The notes: generated from the letters alone by a model not told the origin. Counted from the stretch's first letter, positions 24,066-39,829 are shown. The stretch is DNA of 64,000 nucleotides from Sarcophilus harrisii (GCF_902635505.1 NC_045427.1:56012539-56076538), one strand, 5' to 3'. Numbers and translations: made by a program.

Positions 24066-24710
24066 AATTTTAAAAAGAAAACTTCTATTTTTTGGCCATT
24101 TATCAACTGGGAAATAACTCTTGGTCATATATTTGTGCAAATTTCCCATATATCCAGAACAAAATATCTATCAGAAATATTTGATGTAAATATCCTCTCC
24201 CCCATATTAGAAATTTTCTCTTATTCTAGTTCATGTGAAAGCTTTTTAATGTCATATAATTCAAAATGCTTCCTTCATTTTTATGCATATATATATAGAT
24301 ATACAGATATAGATACACACACATTCACATACACGCACAAGATTCTCCCCCTAGCCATAGGTATGAAAAGCATCTTTTATTAGCTAATTATTTTTGTGAT
24401 ATGATCTTTTATATTTGTGTTGAATATTTATTTGGAGTTTTGTAGCATATGTTTTAAGTTGTTGGTCTAAACCTATTTTCTACTAAACTGATTTTCATAT
24501 TTCCTGTCAGAAAAAGAAACTTTCTGTATCATAGCTTTTTGGATTTATTGAACATTAGGTTAATATGTTATATTACTTCTGAGCCTTATTTATTTACTCT
24601 GTTCCATTAATCTACTTGTCTATTTTTTAACCAACAAAAGGATAGTTTTGACAACTGTTTTATAATATAATTTTAGATCTAGTCATGTTATGCCCTCTTT
24701 CTTTTTTTTT
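24066..24710 (-). repeat. L1 ORF2 fragment, minus strand
   Basis: The complement matches late ORF2: GGCCATTTATCAACTGGGAA at 24095 is the reverse of the CCCAATTGATAAATGGTC region seen at 47978, and the later part corresponds to the region before it. Contains a short ATATAG/ACAC patch near 24286-24335. Confidence 0.6.
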
Positions 24711-24724
24711 TTCTATTTAGTGGG

Positions 24725-26150
24725 GAGCAGTCTTATGTGGAGTGTTAGGTATTAGGTATTTTGGAAAGAGATTTAAGAGTTGGATGATGATAGGATGGAG
24801 TCAATTGTTAGTTGCTTGTGCTTTAGATTTAGAGCTATACTTTTTTCTGGTGGCGAAGAACTGTAAACTAAGGGGATTCTTATCAATTGAGGAATGGCTG
24901 AATTAATTGTAGTATATAAATGTAATGGGATATATATGATTGTGCTATAAGAAGTAATGAAGGAAAAAGTTATCAAACTGTGCATACCCTTTGATCCAGC
25001 AGTGCTACTACTGGGCTTATACCCCAAGGAGATACTAAAGAAGGGAAAGGGACCTGTATGTGCCAAAATGTTTGTGGCAACCCAGTTTGTAGTGGAAAGA
25101 AGCTGGAAAATGAATGGATGCCCATAAATTGGAGAATGGTTGGGTAAAATGTGGTATATGAATGTTATGGAATATTATTGCTCTCTAAGAAATGACCAGC
25201 AGGATGATTTCAGAAAGGCTTGGAGAGACTTACATGAACTGATGCTGAGTGAAATGAGCAGAACCAGGAGATCATTATATATGTCAACAACGATACTGTA
25301 TGAGGATGTATTCTGATGGAAGTGGATTTCTTTGACAAAGAGACCTAACTCAGTTTCAATCAATCAGTGATGGACAAAAGCAGCTACACCCAAAGAAAGA
25401 ACACTGGGAAATGAATGTCAACTGTTTGCATTTTTTGTTTTTCTTCCCAGGTTATTTTTATCCTCTGAATCCAATTCTCCCTGTGCAACAAGAGAACTGT
25501 TTGGTTCTGCACACATATACTGTATCTAGGATATACTGTGACATATTCAACATAAAGGACTGCTTGCCATCTGGGGGAGGAGGTGGAGGGAGAGAGGGGA
25601 AAAGTTGGAACAGAAGTGAGTGCAAGGGATAATGTAAAAAATTATCCTGGCATGGGTTCTGTCAATAAAAAGTTATTATAATAAAAAAATATGCAAAGAT
25701 AAAAAAAAAAGAAGTAATGGAGGAAATGGTTTCAAAAAAATCTGGGAAGTCCTGTATGAACTGATGAAAAGCAAAGTGAACAGAACTAGGAGAACAAACC
25801 TACACAGTAATATTGTTAAAAAAAAAAAAAAATTCAATCAATATTGAAAGACTTAGTAACTGATCAACATGATTACTACAATTCAAAAGGATTCATGATG
25901 AAACATATTATCCACCTCCAGAAAGAGAACTAATGGACTCAGAGTACAGACAAGCATTTTCCCCCTTCTTTCTTGGTTTTTTTTTTTTTTTTTTTTGTTT
26001 TGCTTTTTTTTTTTGGTGGGGAGGAAGGAGGAAAACATGTCAAAGCAGAAATTTGTTTTGAATGACCATACATATTTGTAATAACTTTTGCTTTTTTATC
26101 TTTTCATGACATGGGGGAAAGGAAAAGAATTTAAAACTGAAAAAAAAAAG
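24725..26150 (+). repeat. Old L1 3' end split by a younger L1
   Basis: The first part (24725-24966) has GGTGGCGAAGAACTGTAAAC and AATTGAGGAATGGCTGAATT of ORF2. The second (25709-26150) resumes with CTGGGAAGTCCTGTATGAAC and ends in the 3' UTR. The break is exactly at the younger insertion. Confidence 0.75.
24967..25708 (+). repeat. Younger L1 3' end nested in L1, with TSD
   Basis: Flanked by AAGAAGTAATGAAGGAAA (24949-24966) and AAGAAGTAATGGAGGAAA (25709-25726), 17 of 18 identical. The insert starts at GTTATCAAACTGTGCATACC of ORF2, passes the HELMLSEMSRTRRSLY region, and ends after GGTTCTGTCAATAAAAAG with an A-rich tail. This 3' end subfamily recurs at 60883 and 62781. Confidence 0.9.
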
Positions 26151-27930
26151 ATTTAAAATTAGAAAGGATCCTTAGAATATCTTTTCCCTTTGGTTTTTCG
26201 GGGGTGGATCCTGTGAAAGACAAATTTCACCCCTCCAATTCCTCTCCCAAGCTGACTGCCCTTGCTGAAGAAATTCCATTCTTGTTCCTTCCAAATGGAA
26301 AGGAGAGTTCTTTGATCTAGGGGGAGAAAGGAAAAGAAGGGGAGAAAAAGAGGAAGAGAAAGGAAGAGAGGAGGAGAGAAGGGAAAAAAGGGGAAAGAGT
26401 ATCAGGGAAGGAACTGTGACAGGTAGTCTCGGCCTGATGATCAGTCTTCTCCATACTCCATACTTTGCTTATGGGGGTTAGAGAAGGTTACCAGAATCCC
26501 AAATGGCTGGGGGAGGAGATCCTTGGGGCTGGAGAAGAAGGGTAATTCTAGCCAAGCTGGTGAGAACCGAACACCTGGATAATGATAAACTTAAGGTTGT
26601 GGATAGGAGAGAGGGCCCCCCACCCTGTTTTGTGCCCTAGCTTGGCAAGAACATAGAACTGGGAGTCCCCAGATCCATAAAAGCACTTCCGCCACTCCAC
26701 CCCACGACCCACTTTCTCTTTTATCAGTCAGACTTGGCTCCCATCCTAACCCTGAAGCCTTTTTGTCCCCAGACCTTGCCCCTTTTCCTCCTCCCACCCC
26801 CCATTTCTGCTCTTCGCCTCTCTGTGGGGTGTCTGTGTCACATCAGGCCTTCAACAGGGGCCAGGCTGGTCTCCGATTTGCTGACCCTCTAAACCACAGG
26901 GATGGCCTTCTCCTGCACTGCCTGCAGCCCCTAGCACAAGGCGGGGGAGGGGGTGGATCAGTGGAGGCTCCTGAATTTGACTGACTCCCTCTTGGTAGCC
27001 TCCTGGGACTCACACAGGAAGGCTCTCCCTCCCTACCCACCCATGTTTGCTTCCATTGTTTTCTGTCTCCTCTCCAGACTCCCATCACAATCATGGGAGC
27101 CAGAGCTAGGAGGCACCAGAAAGATCCATTAGTTCCACCTTCTCCGTTTATAAATGGATGACATGCAAAACAAGGAGTCACTTACCTAAGATTAAGTATG
27201 TAGTGAGAAGCAGAGTGGACACTTGGACCCGGGGTCTCTGGCTCTGGCAGTACACAAGCCCATTGTTTCTGTAATCCGCCTCCCCAACCCTCTCCTGCCT
27301 TCACCCACCCAGCCATGCTCAACAGTTCTCGTCCAGGGGCTTCTGGCAACAAGTTAAGAAAAAAGGGATTGTATCCCCATTAGGATTCATCTCTGGGGCC
27401 ATGAGATGGGACTGGATCTCCACTCACATCCCCCAGAAAAACCACTTTTTGCCCATTTTGGGGGCCAATCTTGTACTTAAGTCTGAGAGGAAGAACATAT
27501 TAGCACAGGGGTCCTGAGAGTTGGGAGGTATGTAGCTACATGGACCTCCCCAAGAAACCGGTCAGAGCGCATCCTGGGGGCTGGAGCTGGATTCTCCTCT
27601 CCCCCCAACTACTCCTTTCCCCCTTTCCTCTTTCCCTGGACTCTGGAGCTCTGAGAACTAGTGTGTGAAGGAAGGCCTTGGGAAAAAACGAGTGCCCCTG
27701 AGAGAAGGGCAGCCTCCCAATCAGACTGGTGGGAGGCTTACACCTGTGGGTAAATTCAACCTGAAGAGCCCATCCTTCTATGTATGTCCTCGCAGGTAGC
27801 CTCTGGCTTGGGAGATCTCCCTCCTTCCCCTGCCAAATCTCCTCTATCAGGACAGAGTATGTGAAGGGGCAGTCAAGTCACAGCTGGGTTTGCACTGGAA
27901 TAAGGCCCAAGGTCTCTGGATCTCAAGCCC
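26151..27930 (+). promoter_or_regulatory. CTRL: CTRL upstream region, mostly repeat-free
   Basis: After 17 kb of repeat-dense sequence this 1.8 kb is largely unique, with a purine tract (26320-26400) and one MIR copy. Its position makes it the likely site of pancreas-specific control. I could not identify a convincing PTF1-type bipartite site. Gene control here is inference. Confidence 0.4.
27090..27285 (-). repeat. MIR-type SINE remnant
   Basis: The complement carries a decayed MIR core: TTTATAAATGGATGACATGC and GAGTCACTTACCTAAGATTA on the plus strand correspond to the TCATTTGTAAAATG and CAAGTCACTT regions. Confidence 0.55.
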
Positions 27931-27936
27931 TATAAA
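27931..27936 (+). promoter_or_regulatory. CTRL: CTRL TATA box
   Basis: TATAAA lies 49 bases upstream of the ATG, implying a start near 27961 and a 5' UTR of about 20 bases. Short leaders with a TATA box are usual for pancreatic zymogen genes. Confidence 0.8.
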
Positions 27937-27979
27937 GCTCTGCCCTGTCCCAGAGCCTGACCCAGACAAATTGGCAGAG

Positions 27980-31582
<3,603 letters not shown>

Positions 31583-31643
31583 AGAGCTTGAAGAAGGGTC
31601 CCACCCAAACCCAAATGCCCTTCCTCTCTATTTCCTGAAGCAC

Positions 31644-31649
31644 AATAAA
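31644..31649 (+). terminator. CTRL: CTRL poly(A) signal
   Basis: AATAAA lies 62 bases after the stop codon; a short 3' UTR is typical of pancreatic protease genes. Cleavage is expected near 31665. Confidence 0.85.
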
Positions 31650-32035
31650 TTCCCCATCTTCTCTCAAGGCTGGACTGGTTTTTCCCTCAGGCTTTTCCAC
31701 CTTGGGTGACCAGCAGGTGTGGGAGCTGGGTGAGGATGAGGTGGGACTGGCCTGAGGAGGGGGCCACCCTGGGAAAGGCCAGAGGCTCTCTCCTGCACTC
31801 CACACCCACTCTGGGACCCTGCCAAGGTATTTTGCTTCACCTGGGGCTGAGCCAAGAAGACAGAGCAGGATTTAGAACTTGGCCCTGGCACTATCAGAAA
31901 GGAAACCTGAAACAGGTGAAGGGGGCGGTGTGTGTTCCAAAAGGTGTTTCAGCCCAAATGGGACTGGACAGGGACACTTTAGGGAGATCCCCAGGACCAC
32001 CTCACCCTCTCTACCACTCCCTATCAGGTTCTCCT

Positions 32036-32275
32036 AGATTAGAGAATGTGCTGGTCCTGAAGTCGGGGAGACCCAAATTCAAATTCAATCTCAGATACTC
32101 GACTAACTAGTGACCAGGATATATCCCTCAACCTAGATTAGCCTCAATTTCCTCATCTGTTATATGGAGATAACTGTAGATACCTCCCAGGATTGTTCTG
32201 AGAATCAAATAACTATAAGGTTATAGTAATATAGTAAGCACTATATTAAATGTTAGATGTTATGATTATTATTTT
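32036..32275 (+). repeat. MIR-type SINE between CTRL and PSKH1
   Basis: The head GGTCCTGAAGTCGGGGAGAC, the CCTCAATTTCCTCATCTGTT segment and an L2-like tail (ACCTCCCAGGATTGTTCTGA, TAGTAAGCACTATATTAAAT) define a nearly full-length MIR in the gap between the two converging genes. Confidence 0.75.
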
Positions 32276-32368
32276 CCTATCCTCTCTTCTCCCTTTCTCC
32301 AAACCCAAACCCAAGAAGCAGTCATGGCCCACAGTTTTGGAGCAGCCATCCTGAGGGAAGACTGCAGG

Positions 32369-32374
32369 TTTATT
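32369..32374 (-). terminator. PSKH1: Probable PSKH1 poly(A) signal
   Basis: TTTATT on the plus strand is AATAAA on the minus strand. It is the first canonical signal found downstream of the PSKH1 stop. It lies about 0.7 kb from the CTRL signal, so the two transcripts end tail to tail with little or no overlap. Confidence 0.6.
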
Positions 32375-32904
32375 GAATATGCAAGATACATTTGCAAACT
32401 GAGTACACAAAATAAATAACTATACATTCTCAATCCAATGGCACAAGCTCCCAGGGAACAATAGTATGAAGGACTTCCTTTAATGTCAAGAGGTTGAGAC
32501 AAATGGCAAATGTCTCAAACCCCCAAGCATAAATTTATCCTGCCTCTCATGGGTTGAGGGAAGGGGGAGGAAGTGTCTGGGTCCAACAGGGATCACTTGG
32601 CAAAGAAGTGGAGTAGTGGTGTATAGGTAGTAGGATGGCAACTGAGGAAGTCCACAGAAGGAACAGGCTCCAGAAGGATATCCCTGGGAACCAAGGGACA
32701 GAAGAGAGGTTCAGGAAGATTCCAGCCAAGCATCTCCCCTCCCCCTAGCCAAGACAAATCCACTGACCCTTTGGGGTGAGGATTCCTGGTGACAGGAAAG
32801 AGAATTGCTGAAGGATGTACGGCAGCATCCCAGGCTCTGCTTTGCAGTCCCTTAGAGATCTAACTGCTGTCCAACACTCTGGAAGGTTGGGACAGTGGCT
32901 GAGA

Positions 32905-32966
32905 TCCCTCCTGGCAGAGGGACCAGCTGCCTGGGGCAACCTTCTGTCTTTGGGACAGTAAACTGG
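32905..32966 (+). repeat. 62-bp exact direct repeat, copy B (PSKH1 3' UTR)
   Basis: Identical to 31268-31329. It sits in the inferred PSKH1 3' UTR, where it would be transcribed as the complement. Unique flanks on both sides suggest this could be the parent copy, but direction is not proven. Confidence 0.9.
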
Positions 32967-34514
32967 AAGTCATAGGGGCTGTCAGAGGAAAGCAGAATGG
33001 CAAGAAAAGTGGCCCAGAAGAAAGGATTTGAAGTTCCCTGGGCCTTGGAGAAGGCAATCTGTGACACATGGCTCTCTCTTTGGCAAAAAGGTGTGCTTGC
33101 ATACACAAATGAAGAAATCACTTTGGCTTAGTTTTCCTGTTGGTACCAAGGATTCACAAGGAAAGGAGACCTGGTCCTTGGTACTGCTGGTCAGAATTGG
33201 CAGCAATATTTACATGAATAGCTTTATCTTTTTGTCAATGGTTTGTTTTCAATAGAGTATTCCATTAGATCTTTACAGGCCAGGGATATGGGAAAACACT
33301 CACCTACCCTAAGTGCTATGGGGATCTTATCAAGGAGGCAGCTTGACTCCTCTACCAGGAATTAAGCCCAACCCCTTCTCAAATTTGCTGAGAGCAGCTT
33401 CAGTTTAAAAACGGGCAAGAAAAAGGGAGGGATGCCCCCTAAAATGGGTTCTATTGCTCCACCTTAGCTGCAAGCCAGACAAAGTTTGCAAGTCCATGCA
33501 TTTAAGAGAGTCAGAGATGTCTAAACAGACAATGGAGTCTGGTCCAGAGTGGGCCATGTTAGGGGAACCAGCCCCCCTCCATCCCAACCCTGCAGTTTCA
33601 CCGAGGGGCCATGGAGCCTCCCCCAACCCCTTCCCTACAGGTGGGCATATTCACACAGTATTGCTAAGTTCCACAAGAAATCCCTTAAGGACAGGCTTCC
33701 TGGTGAGAAGGAAGGGGATGGAAGAATTAATGACCCTATCCCTAAGCCCCTCCCTCAAAACTGCCTCATTCCTCAGGCAGCAAAATTCCAGCTTCAGAAC
33801 CTCCGGCCCCTGGAGGCTGCTCCCCAGGCTGGCCGCTGATCCATGTCTCAAGCAGCCACTAGGTGTCACTCGGACTTTGTCCATGGAAGGCCAGTTATTT
33901 TGTGAGCAGACTGGGATACACGCTCCATGAGAACCCTGAACATCTCCTGCCAGCAGGTTCCCATGGACAAAAGATAAAAAGGTGGGGTCTGAGGAGCAGA
34001 GAGGAAACAAGGCAGGGGCCCCGGGGCTATGTGATGCTAGCAGAGAAAGCACCTGGGGGGGGCGGGGGGAGAGGAGAAAAGGCGGGCCTCACCCAGCCTT
34101 GTGTCCCAGAAGCAGAGCTGCCAGAATGGAGGCAGGGCATAGCTCCTGCCTGAGGACCACAGGACAGATGGGATAAAATCAGAAAAGGGAAATGTATCCT
34201 TGCAGCTTTCTAAGGGGAGGGGAAAGTGGCAGCCATGACTCTGCTTAGAAGCCACGGAAATTTCCCTTGGGGAGGCCAGCTGTGGCCCAAGCACCCACCC
34301 ACACCAGTCTCTCTCCCCTTCTTTCCTGACTCTGGCTACAGGACACATCCTTTTCCTTCCAGAGCTAAGGATGATGCAGGCTCAGGTTTTCCTGGGAGAA
34401 AGCAGATGGAGGGAAAGAGAACCAAAATAACACTGGGATCTCACAGGACACCTGAACCCTTAGAACCAGCCTGTCACACCCTCCCAGGGGAAGGGAGGGA
34501 GAGAGGCAGCACAC

Positions 34515-34690
34515 CCCTGGAGTATTCACTAGCCATATGACTCCAGGCAAGTCACATCATCCTGTCTGCCTCAGTTTTCTCCTCTGTAAAATGATCTGGT
34601 GAAGAAATGGCCAGCCGCTCCAGCATCTCTGCCAAGAAAACCCTCAAAGAAGTCATGGAGAGTGGGATACAGCTAAAAATGACTAACCAA
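34515..34690 (+). repeat. Mar1-like SINE within the PSKH1 3' UTR region
   Basis: CCAGGCAAGTCACATCATCC, CTCAGTTTTCTCCTCTGTAA, CATCTCTGCCAAGAAAACCC and AAGAAGTCATGGAGAGTGGG follow the Mar1 core and tail order. It is antisense to PSKH1 and lacks the head. Confidence 0.7.
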
Positions 34691-34745
34691 GGGGAAGGAA
34701 GCAGGGGATCTTAAGGGATGGCCACATGTTCTCTACATTTCTTTT

Positions 34746-34784
34746 TACACACACACACTACATACACACACACACACACACATG
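34746..34784 (+). repeat. CA microsatellite
   Basis: Interrupted (CA)n tract in the PSKH1 3' UTR region. Confidence 0.95.
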
Positions 34785-36030
34785 CTCCTACATAAATGCC
34801 AGGTCCCCTTCACTAGATGAAATGGTCCTAGATGCTCCACTGCCCTCCAGGCCCTCCCCACCGCAGCGCCCCCAAGCCTAGAAAAGTTCCCTCTTGTCCT
34901 GGCCCTCTCTGAGCCACTATGGGCCTTTTCTCTGTCCCAGGTGAGCTACCACAAAGGCGCCTCCATTTCCTGTTGGTTACAGGGGTGCCAAGTATGTGCT
35001 ACAGATACCAGCTCTCTGAGCTACATGGGTCCTCCCAGGGAAAGGAGGAAGAAAAGGAAGGAAAGGAAAGGGGTAGGAAAGGAGTAAGAGTAGATATCCT
35101 GGCAAGTGGAAGGGCCAAGGGAAACACATTTGACATGAGGGGGCTCTCATGTAATTGCTCTATCTGGCTCTAAGCAAGGGAAAAAATAAGGAGGCCTAGG
35201 GTGTGGGTCAAAAACCCCTAACACCACCTCTCCTGAGGAGGATTTAGGGCATAACCACTAAATAATGCAGCCTGCAAGAAGGTGCACCCCTTACCCTAAG
35301 CCAACAGCCAGGCCCATGTCATATCACAGCCATAAGGACCATCTCTAGGGTAGGAATAGCAGGGTAGGAGGAACTGGAATTAGGGAAGGAGGGACAAGGG
35401 TTTTTTCCTTTCTTTCTTCTTCCAAGACTTACCCTATCACAATAAGGTGCTCAGACCTAAAATTCCTAGTCTACTCTTGGTCTCCTCCTCATGGTCCAGA
35501 CTGCCTAGGAAGTGGTCCCCCCACCCCCACCTGTACACACTGCAGTTCTGACACAGCAGGAAGCTCTTAGGTAGTTGAGTCATAGCCACTCAATACTCCA
35601 ACCTCCCAGGAAAGGTGGGCACACAACAGAAATGCCATCCTTCATCATCTGAAAGGGGCCCTTGATCACACAAACATGCCAGGTAGGTATACAGTATGGG
35701 GGTGGGAAGACAAACTCAGTCCTTAGAATCTGGCATTAATAAATAATACTGGGCACTCCAGGCCCACCAGACTTTTCTTTTTCCGGGCCCCTCACTAGCC
35801 TGGGGGTGGCATGAGGCACTTGAGACAGCTGGGTGTCCGGCAAAGAGATGGGAGTCTGTTGTGCAGCCCCAGACTCTCCCCCAAGTAAGAAGGGAAACTC
35901 AGGTGCCTGTGGCGCCTGCTCTAGCTCCCTGGGTACTGGGTCCCACTGCCACTTCCCTAGGCCTATCCCCTGGAACACTTCAGCTGAAGGGAAGTAGCCA
36001 AGTTAGGGTATGTGCAAGGAGACTGGCAGC

Positions 36031-36348
36031 TCAGCCATTATATTGCTGTTGGTAGCGCAGGTTGAGTTCTCGCAGTTCCCGCTCACGCACACGCCGAGAC
36101 TTGTTGGACTTGGTCGAACGGCTGGAGCGTGTGGACTGAGCTGACTTGGTGCTCTGGCACCGAGAAGACGCCCTCTTGAGAAGATTCTGGGAAATTGAGC
36201 GGTGAAGATTCTTCATGGATGAAGAGGCAGCCATGCTCACCACCCAAGGGTGCTTCAAGGCTTGGAGAGCTGTCATTCTGGCACCAGGATCCACAGTTAG
36301 CAGACGGTCAATGAAATCCTTTGCCAAATTTGATACACTGGGCCAGGG
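36031..36348 (-). CDS. PSKH1: Protein serine kinase H1, last coding exon (partial gene)
   Basis: 318 bases encode 105 residues and a TGA stop, beginning [18 protein letters not shown] and ending RYQQQYNG. This is the C-terminal quarter of PSKH1 (about residues 320-424 by recall of the 424-residue human protein). It covers the end of the kinase domain, with the conserved [17 protein letters not shown] segment of subdomain XI. A Ser/Arg/Lys-rich tail ([20 protein letters not shown]) follows. PSKH1 is a CaMK-group Ser/Thr kinase associated with Golgi, centrosome and nuclear speckles in the literature. The acceptor on the minus strand is TTTTCCTAG just outside 36348; the exon starts in phase 0. 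The N-terminal coding exon (about 319 residues) is not in the window: no minus-strand frame of that size exists up to 64000. Confidence 0.95.
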   Translation of the reverse strand, partial: PWPSVSNLAKDFIDRLLTVDPGARMTALQALKHPWVVSMAASSSMKNLHRSISQNLLKRASSRCQSTKSAQSTRSSRSTKSNKSRRVRERELRELNLRYQQQYNG

Positions 36349-36414
36349 CTAGGAAAACAGAGAGGAAAACCAGTTAGGGCCAAAGAAAACTTGGTGATCC
36401 TAAAAGAGTAGAAA

Positions 36415-36565
36415 GATCATTAGATATAAATCAGAGGATCTGAATTCAAATATGCTGACTTTCTATCTACATAAATTGTAATTTGCATTTCAATTTCTAC
36501 ACACACAAAAAATGAGGATCATTCCGTGACCTCTGAGGTTCCTTCCTGTCCTAAATCCTCTATGG
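36415..36565 (+). repeat. MIR-type remnant
   Basis: AGAGGATCTGAATTCAAATA and AATGAGGATCATTCC, followed by the TGACCTCTGAGGTTCCTTCC tail, suggest a plus-strand MIR-class copy. Confidence 0.5.
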
Positions 36566-37499
36566 GAGTCAGTCCCTTTTCAGCTATAAATTCCATGAGC
36601 TTCCATGGTTGATACTAGATGCCCTTCCTGCCAATCCCTGACACCATTACTGCCACTCTGACACTTACTCTGGTCTCCCAGGCCTTTGGTAAAGCTACCC
36701 TTAAACGCCAGGAAGCCAGGCCTCACATTTTAGATCAGACATTTCCCGAACTCCCAGTATCTTATTTTCAGGGAGACTTAGAGGAAATTAAGAGACACCC
36801 CCCACATACACCCCTTCTGCTTTGTTTTCTTTGCTTTCTAACCATTTCCTATTAAGGTTTTGTGCTTTCCTTCCTCATTCCCCAACTTTAAGACCCAATT
36901 TCCATTAATCCCCTACTCTGTCTCTTACTCCTATAACCCACTTAGTTAGCATATCTCTGTTCTGCTAGGATTTCACAGTGCTCCCAGTTCTTCCCAATGG
37001 GGAGGGGAGGGGAGGAGAACAGGGGGAGCAGCTTTCTTGAGAATCACACAGCCTCTCAGAGATCCCAATGACTCCAAACCTATTCAGCAAAATGCCTGCT
37101 CTACTTCCCGACCACTACTTGATTCAGTTTTTGTTAAGATGGAAGAGAGAGTTCAACTAGGCTTTGAAAGGAAGCTTCTTCAGGCCTGCCTTTCTTTTGA
37201 GAGAAACATGAGGAACAGTTTTGGCTCTGAAATGACAAAACTCTTGCAGGTGATGAAAAGAAAGCTCTTCTCTTTCTTAAGTTTCTCCACAACCTGCAGA
37301 TGCTTTTTCACTTGAATTCAAACTTTACTAAGTACTTCCTGCCTGTAGAGCCCTAGGTGTGTTGGCATTAGGGGAGATGCAGCACTTAGTTAAGACAGAT
37401 GTGCCCTGCTCTCACCCAACAAGAACCAAAAGCTTCTTTACCTGAGATCTGTGGACCCCCTCCCCCCCAAAAAAAGTATTCTGATAACTACATTTCCAT
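36566..37499. other. Unassigned intronic sequence
   Basis: No repeat or exon recognised; a G-rich run is near 37000-37030. Confidence 0.35.
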
Positions 37500-37925
37500 C
37501 TTATTGGTGTCCTCAATCAATCAAGTGTCCGATCTCCAGGGTACTGCACTAGAGACTTCTCAGTTATGACTTAGCACAACCACTGGATCCTGAAGCTTCA
37601 CTCTGGCCCTGGAACTCACTCAGAAACACCCTCTGTCCCTGCTGCCCCTCTCACTGATTAGCCAGTTCCTTCCAAGCCTCCTGGTAATGAGGTGCCCAGA
37701 CCAGCCATCTCTGAATTTTTTACCAGGCTACCCTAACTTCTTCAACAAGCTCACGGGTCAGTCACCTCTGCCTTCCTTGTATATGCTGTCCACCCCCATT
37801 AGAATGTAAACTCCCCAAGCACAGGAATTATCTTTCTTTTTGCTTGTCTATGTATTTCCAGTGCTTAGCACAGTCCCTGGTACATAATAAGTGTACTTAA
37901 TAAATGCTTGCTAACCAACTGCTCA
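37500..37925 (+). repeat. L2 3' end
   Basis: AGAATGTAAACTCCCCAAGC, CCAGTGCTTAGCACAGTCCC and TACTTAATAAATGCTTGCTA are the diagnostic 3' segments of L2. The left limit is uncertain. Confidence 0.7.
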
Positions 37926-38209
37926 TCTTACTCATTTAAAAACATTATTTTGAGAAAAGTCTGTAGAAAGGGTCAAGGACACAAAAAAGGCTAAGACTCC
38001 TTGGTTTCGGAAACAGCTATGTCTCTGGCCTTGGAAACAACTGTGATACATACTAACATTAGTGCAACACTAAATAACATATGATCAGGGAGGGAGGTAC
38101 AAAGTGTTATGAGAAATCAGAGAAGAAAAGGAATTCTAACAAGAATAAAGTCAACACAGATCAAAATTTTGGGTCCCAATCTAAAAAGTTCATACAATTA
38201 GAGATTTAG

Positions 38210-38520
38210 TCAAGCAGTCATTCAACAAGCATTCATAAAGTGCTAATTAATTATATGTCAGTGACAGTGCTCAATGCTATAGATGCAAAAAGGGGAAAAA
38301 AATCAGTCCCTACCAAGAAGCTCACATTCTAATGTGGGTCAGGAAGTGGGGAATAGGAGACACATCATGTGGAAAACTAGATGATATAAAATACATACAT
38401 AGCAGATAGAAAGAAATCTGAGAAAAAAAGGCACAAGCAACTGGAGGTGGAACTACTGGGGAAGGTGGGATATGAAACTGTAAAAGTTGAGATATAAACT
38501 GAGTTTTAAAGCCAGAAAAC
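38210..38520 (-). repeat. L2 3' region, minus strand
   Basis: ATTCAACAAGCATTCATAAA and CCAAGAAGCTCACATTCTAA on the plus strand correspond to the complement of the L2 3' end. Confidence 0.65.
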
Positions 38521-38534
38521 CAAAAGAGAAAAGC

Positions 38535-38900
38535 GAGAGATTTGGAGCTAGAAAGACCGTTAGAATTCATTTAATCCAAGTTCTTAATTTTACAAGTGGG
38601 AAAACTGAGTCTCAAAGAGGGGGGAAAGGCTTGCTCTAAATCACGTGCACCCCTGATCATCCATGAGTGATATCTACCAACACAGGAAGAACAGACAGGT
38701 AAAATGACATATCTAAGGGTTTAAAAAAAAAAAAAAAAGTAGGTTAATATGATGAAAAAATTATAAGAGGTGAAGTCAGAAGACCTGGGTTTGGATCCCA
38801 GTATGAACATTAATTCTGATATAATGGACAAGTCATTTTCTCCCTCTGAGCTTCAGTTTTCTCATCTAGAAAATGGGTTCCTTGCAGGAACATTGTAGGT
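38535..38900. repeat. Pair of MIR-type SINEs
   Basis: A minus-strand copy (38535-38650, GTGGGAAAACTGAGTCTCAA) and a plus-strand copy (38755-38900, AGACCTGGGTTTGGATCCCA and CAGTTTTCTCATCTAGAAAA) flank an A-run at about 38721-38739. Confidence 0.65.
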
Positions 38901-39829
38901 AGAGGTTTCTAATGTGAGATATAATATCTGTCTGTACAATTATATAGTTTTAGCTACTCAGTCAATGAATTCATGAGCAAATTGGATTTCTTAAACAACC
39001 AATTACTCTGGTTTCAGGAGAAGGGGAGGCTGGCAGGTTCACTAATGAGCAATCCCTTCCAGTCAGCAAACACAAATCAACGTATTGATCTGTTTATGCC
39101 ACTAGAGGGCTCACCTGCTGTACTTTATGTAACTCAAATTTTAATTCATTATATTCAACAACAAATCCAAGGCTACTTATCATAAAGTGCCATCAAAGTC
39201 TTATGGGCTAGAGCTGAATTTTACATGAGGTGAAATTCACATTCACATGGATTTCACCAATTAAAGGTACGCTTTTTGAGAACGGAACTGTTTCATGGTT
39301 TCCAACAGTAGATGTAGTATTCCCACTCCATAATAGTGCCTTCTATACAATAAGCAATTAATGCTTGTAGAATTTAACTTGAAGCATAACAAAACTCAGT
39401 TGTAAGATTGAAACCACCAGGCTTCCATTAGGCAGGATAAAGCATACTACCAAACTCAGGATGAAATGAGCACAGAATCTGAAAGACTATCAAAGAGAAA
39501 TGTATGAGAAGGACAGAGAATGAGGTAGATGGCATTGCCCAAGGTGGTAACTTCATGTAGTCTTTCTCCATCTTACTGAGTTTCTTCCTGGATCATGCTG
39601 GGGAGGATCCCACTTGAGAGAATTGGTCCACTATTAGAAGCATGGACCAAACCCTCACCGATCATGAACATGGGGGAAAGCAAAGAAAAGCAAACACTTC
39701 ACAAAGGGCAGCAATGGTAGAAACATGAAAAAAGGATAAAGGGAGAAAAAAGGATCTCTGATCCCTTGGGTTTTTTGGATAGAAATAATAAAAAGTTATA
39801 TACCTGGAACTCCCTAAGAACAAGTAAGG

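Larger units (their letters stand above)
32350..36030 (-). other. PSKH1: Probable PSKH1 3' UTR
   Basis: From the PSKH1 stop at 36031 to the first good minus-strand AATAAA there are about 3.7 kb without another minus-strand gene. It is poor in repeats apart from a SINE (34515-34690), a CA repeat (34746-34784) and the 62-bp duplicated block. The far end is inferred from the poly(A) signal; shorter isoforms cannot be excluded. Confidence 0.6.

Noticed and set aside
27744-27900. Possible PTF1 (E-box plus TTTCC) site upstream of CTRL
   Set aside because: CACCTG (27750) and CAGCTG (27882) E-boxes exist, but neither has a clear TTTCC-type half-site at the right spacing.
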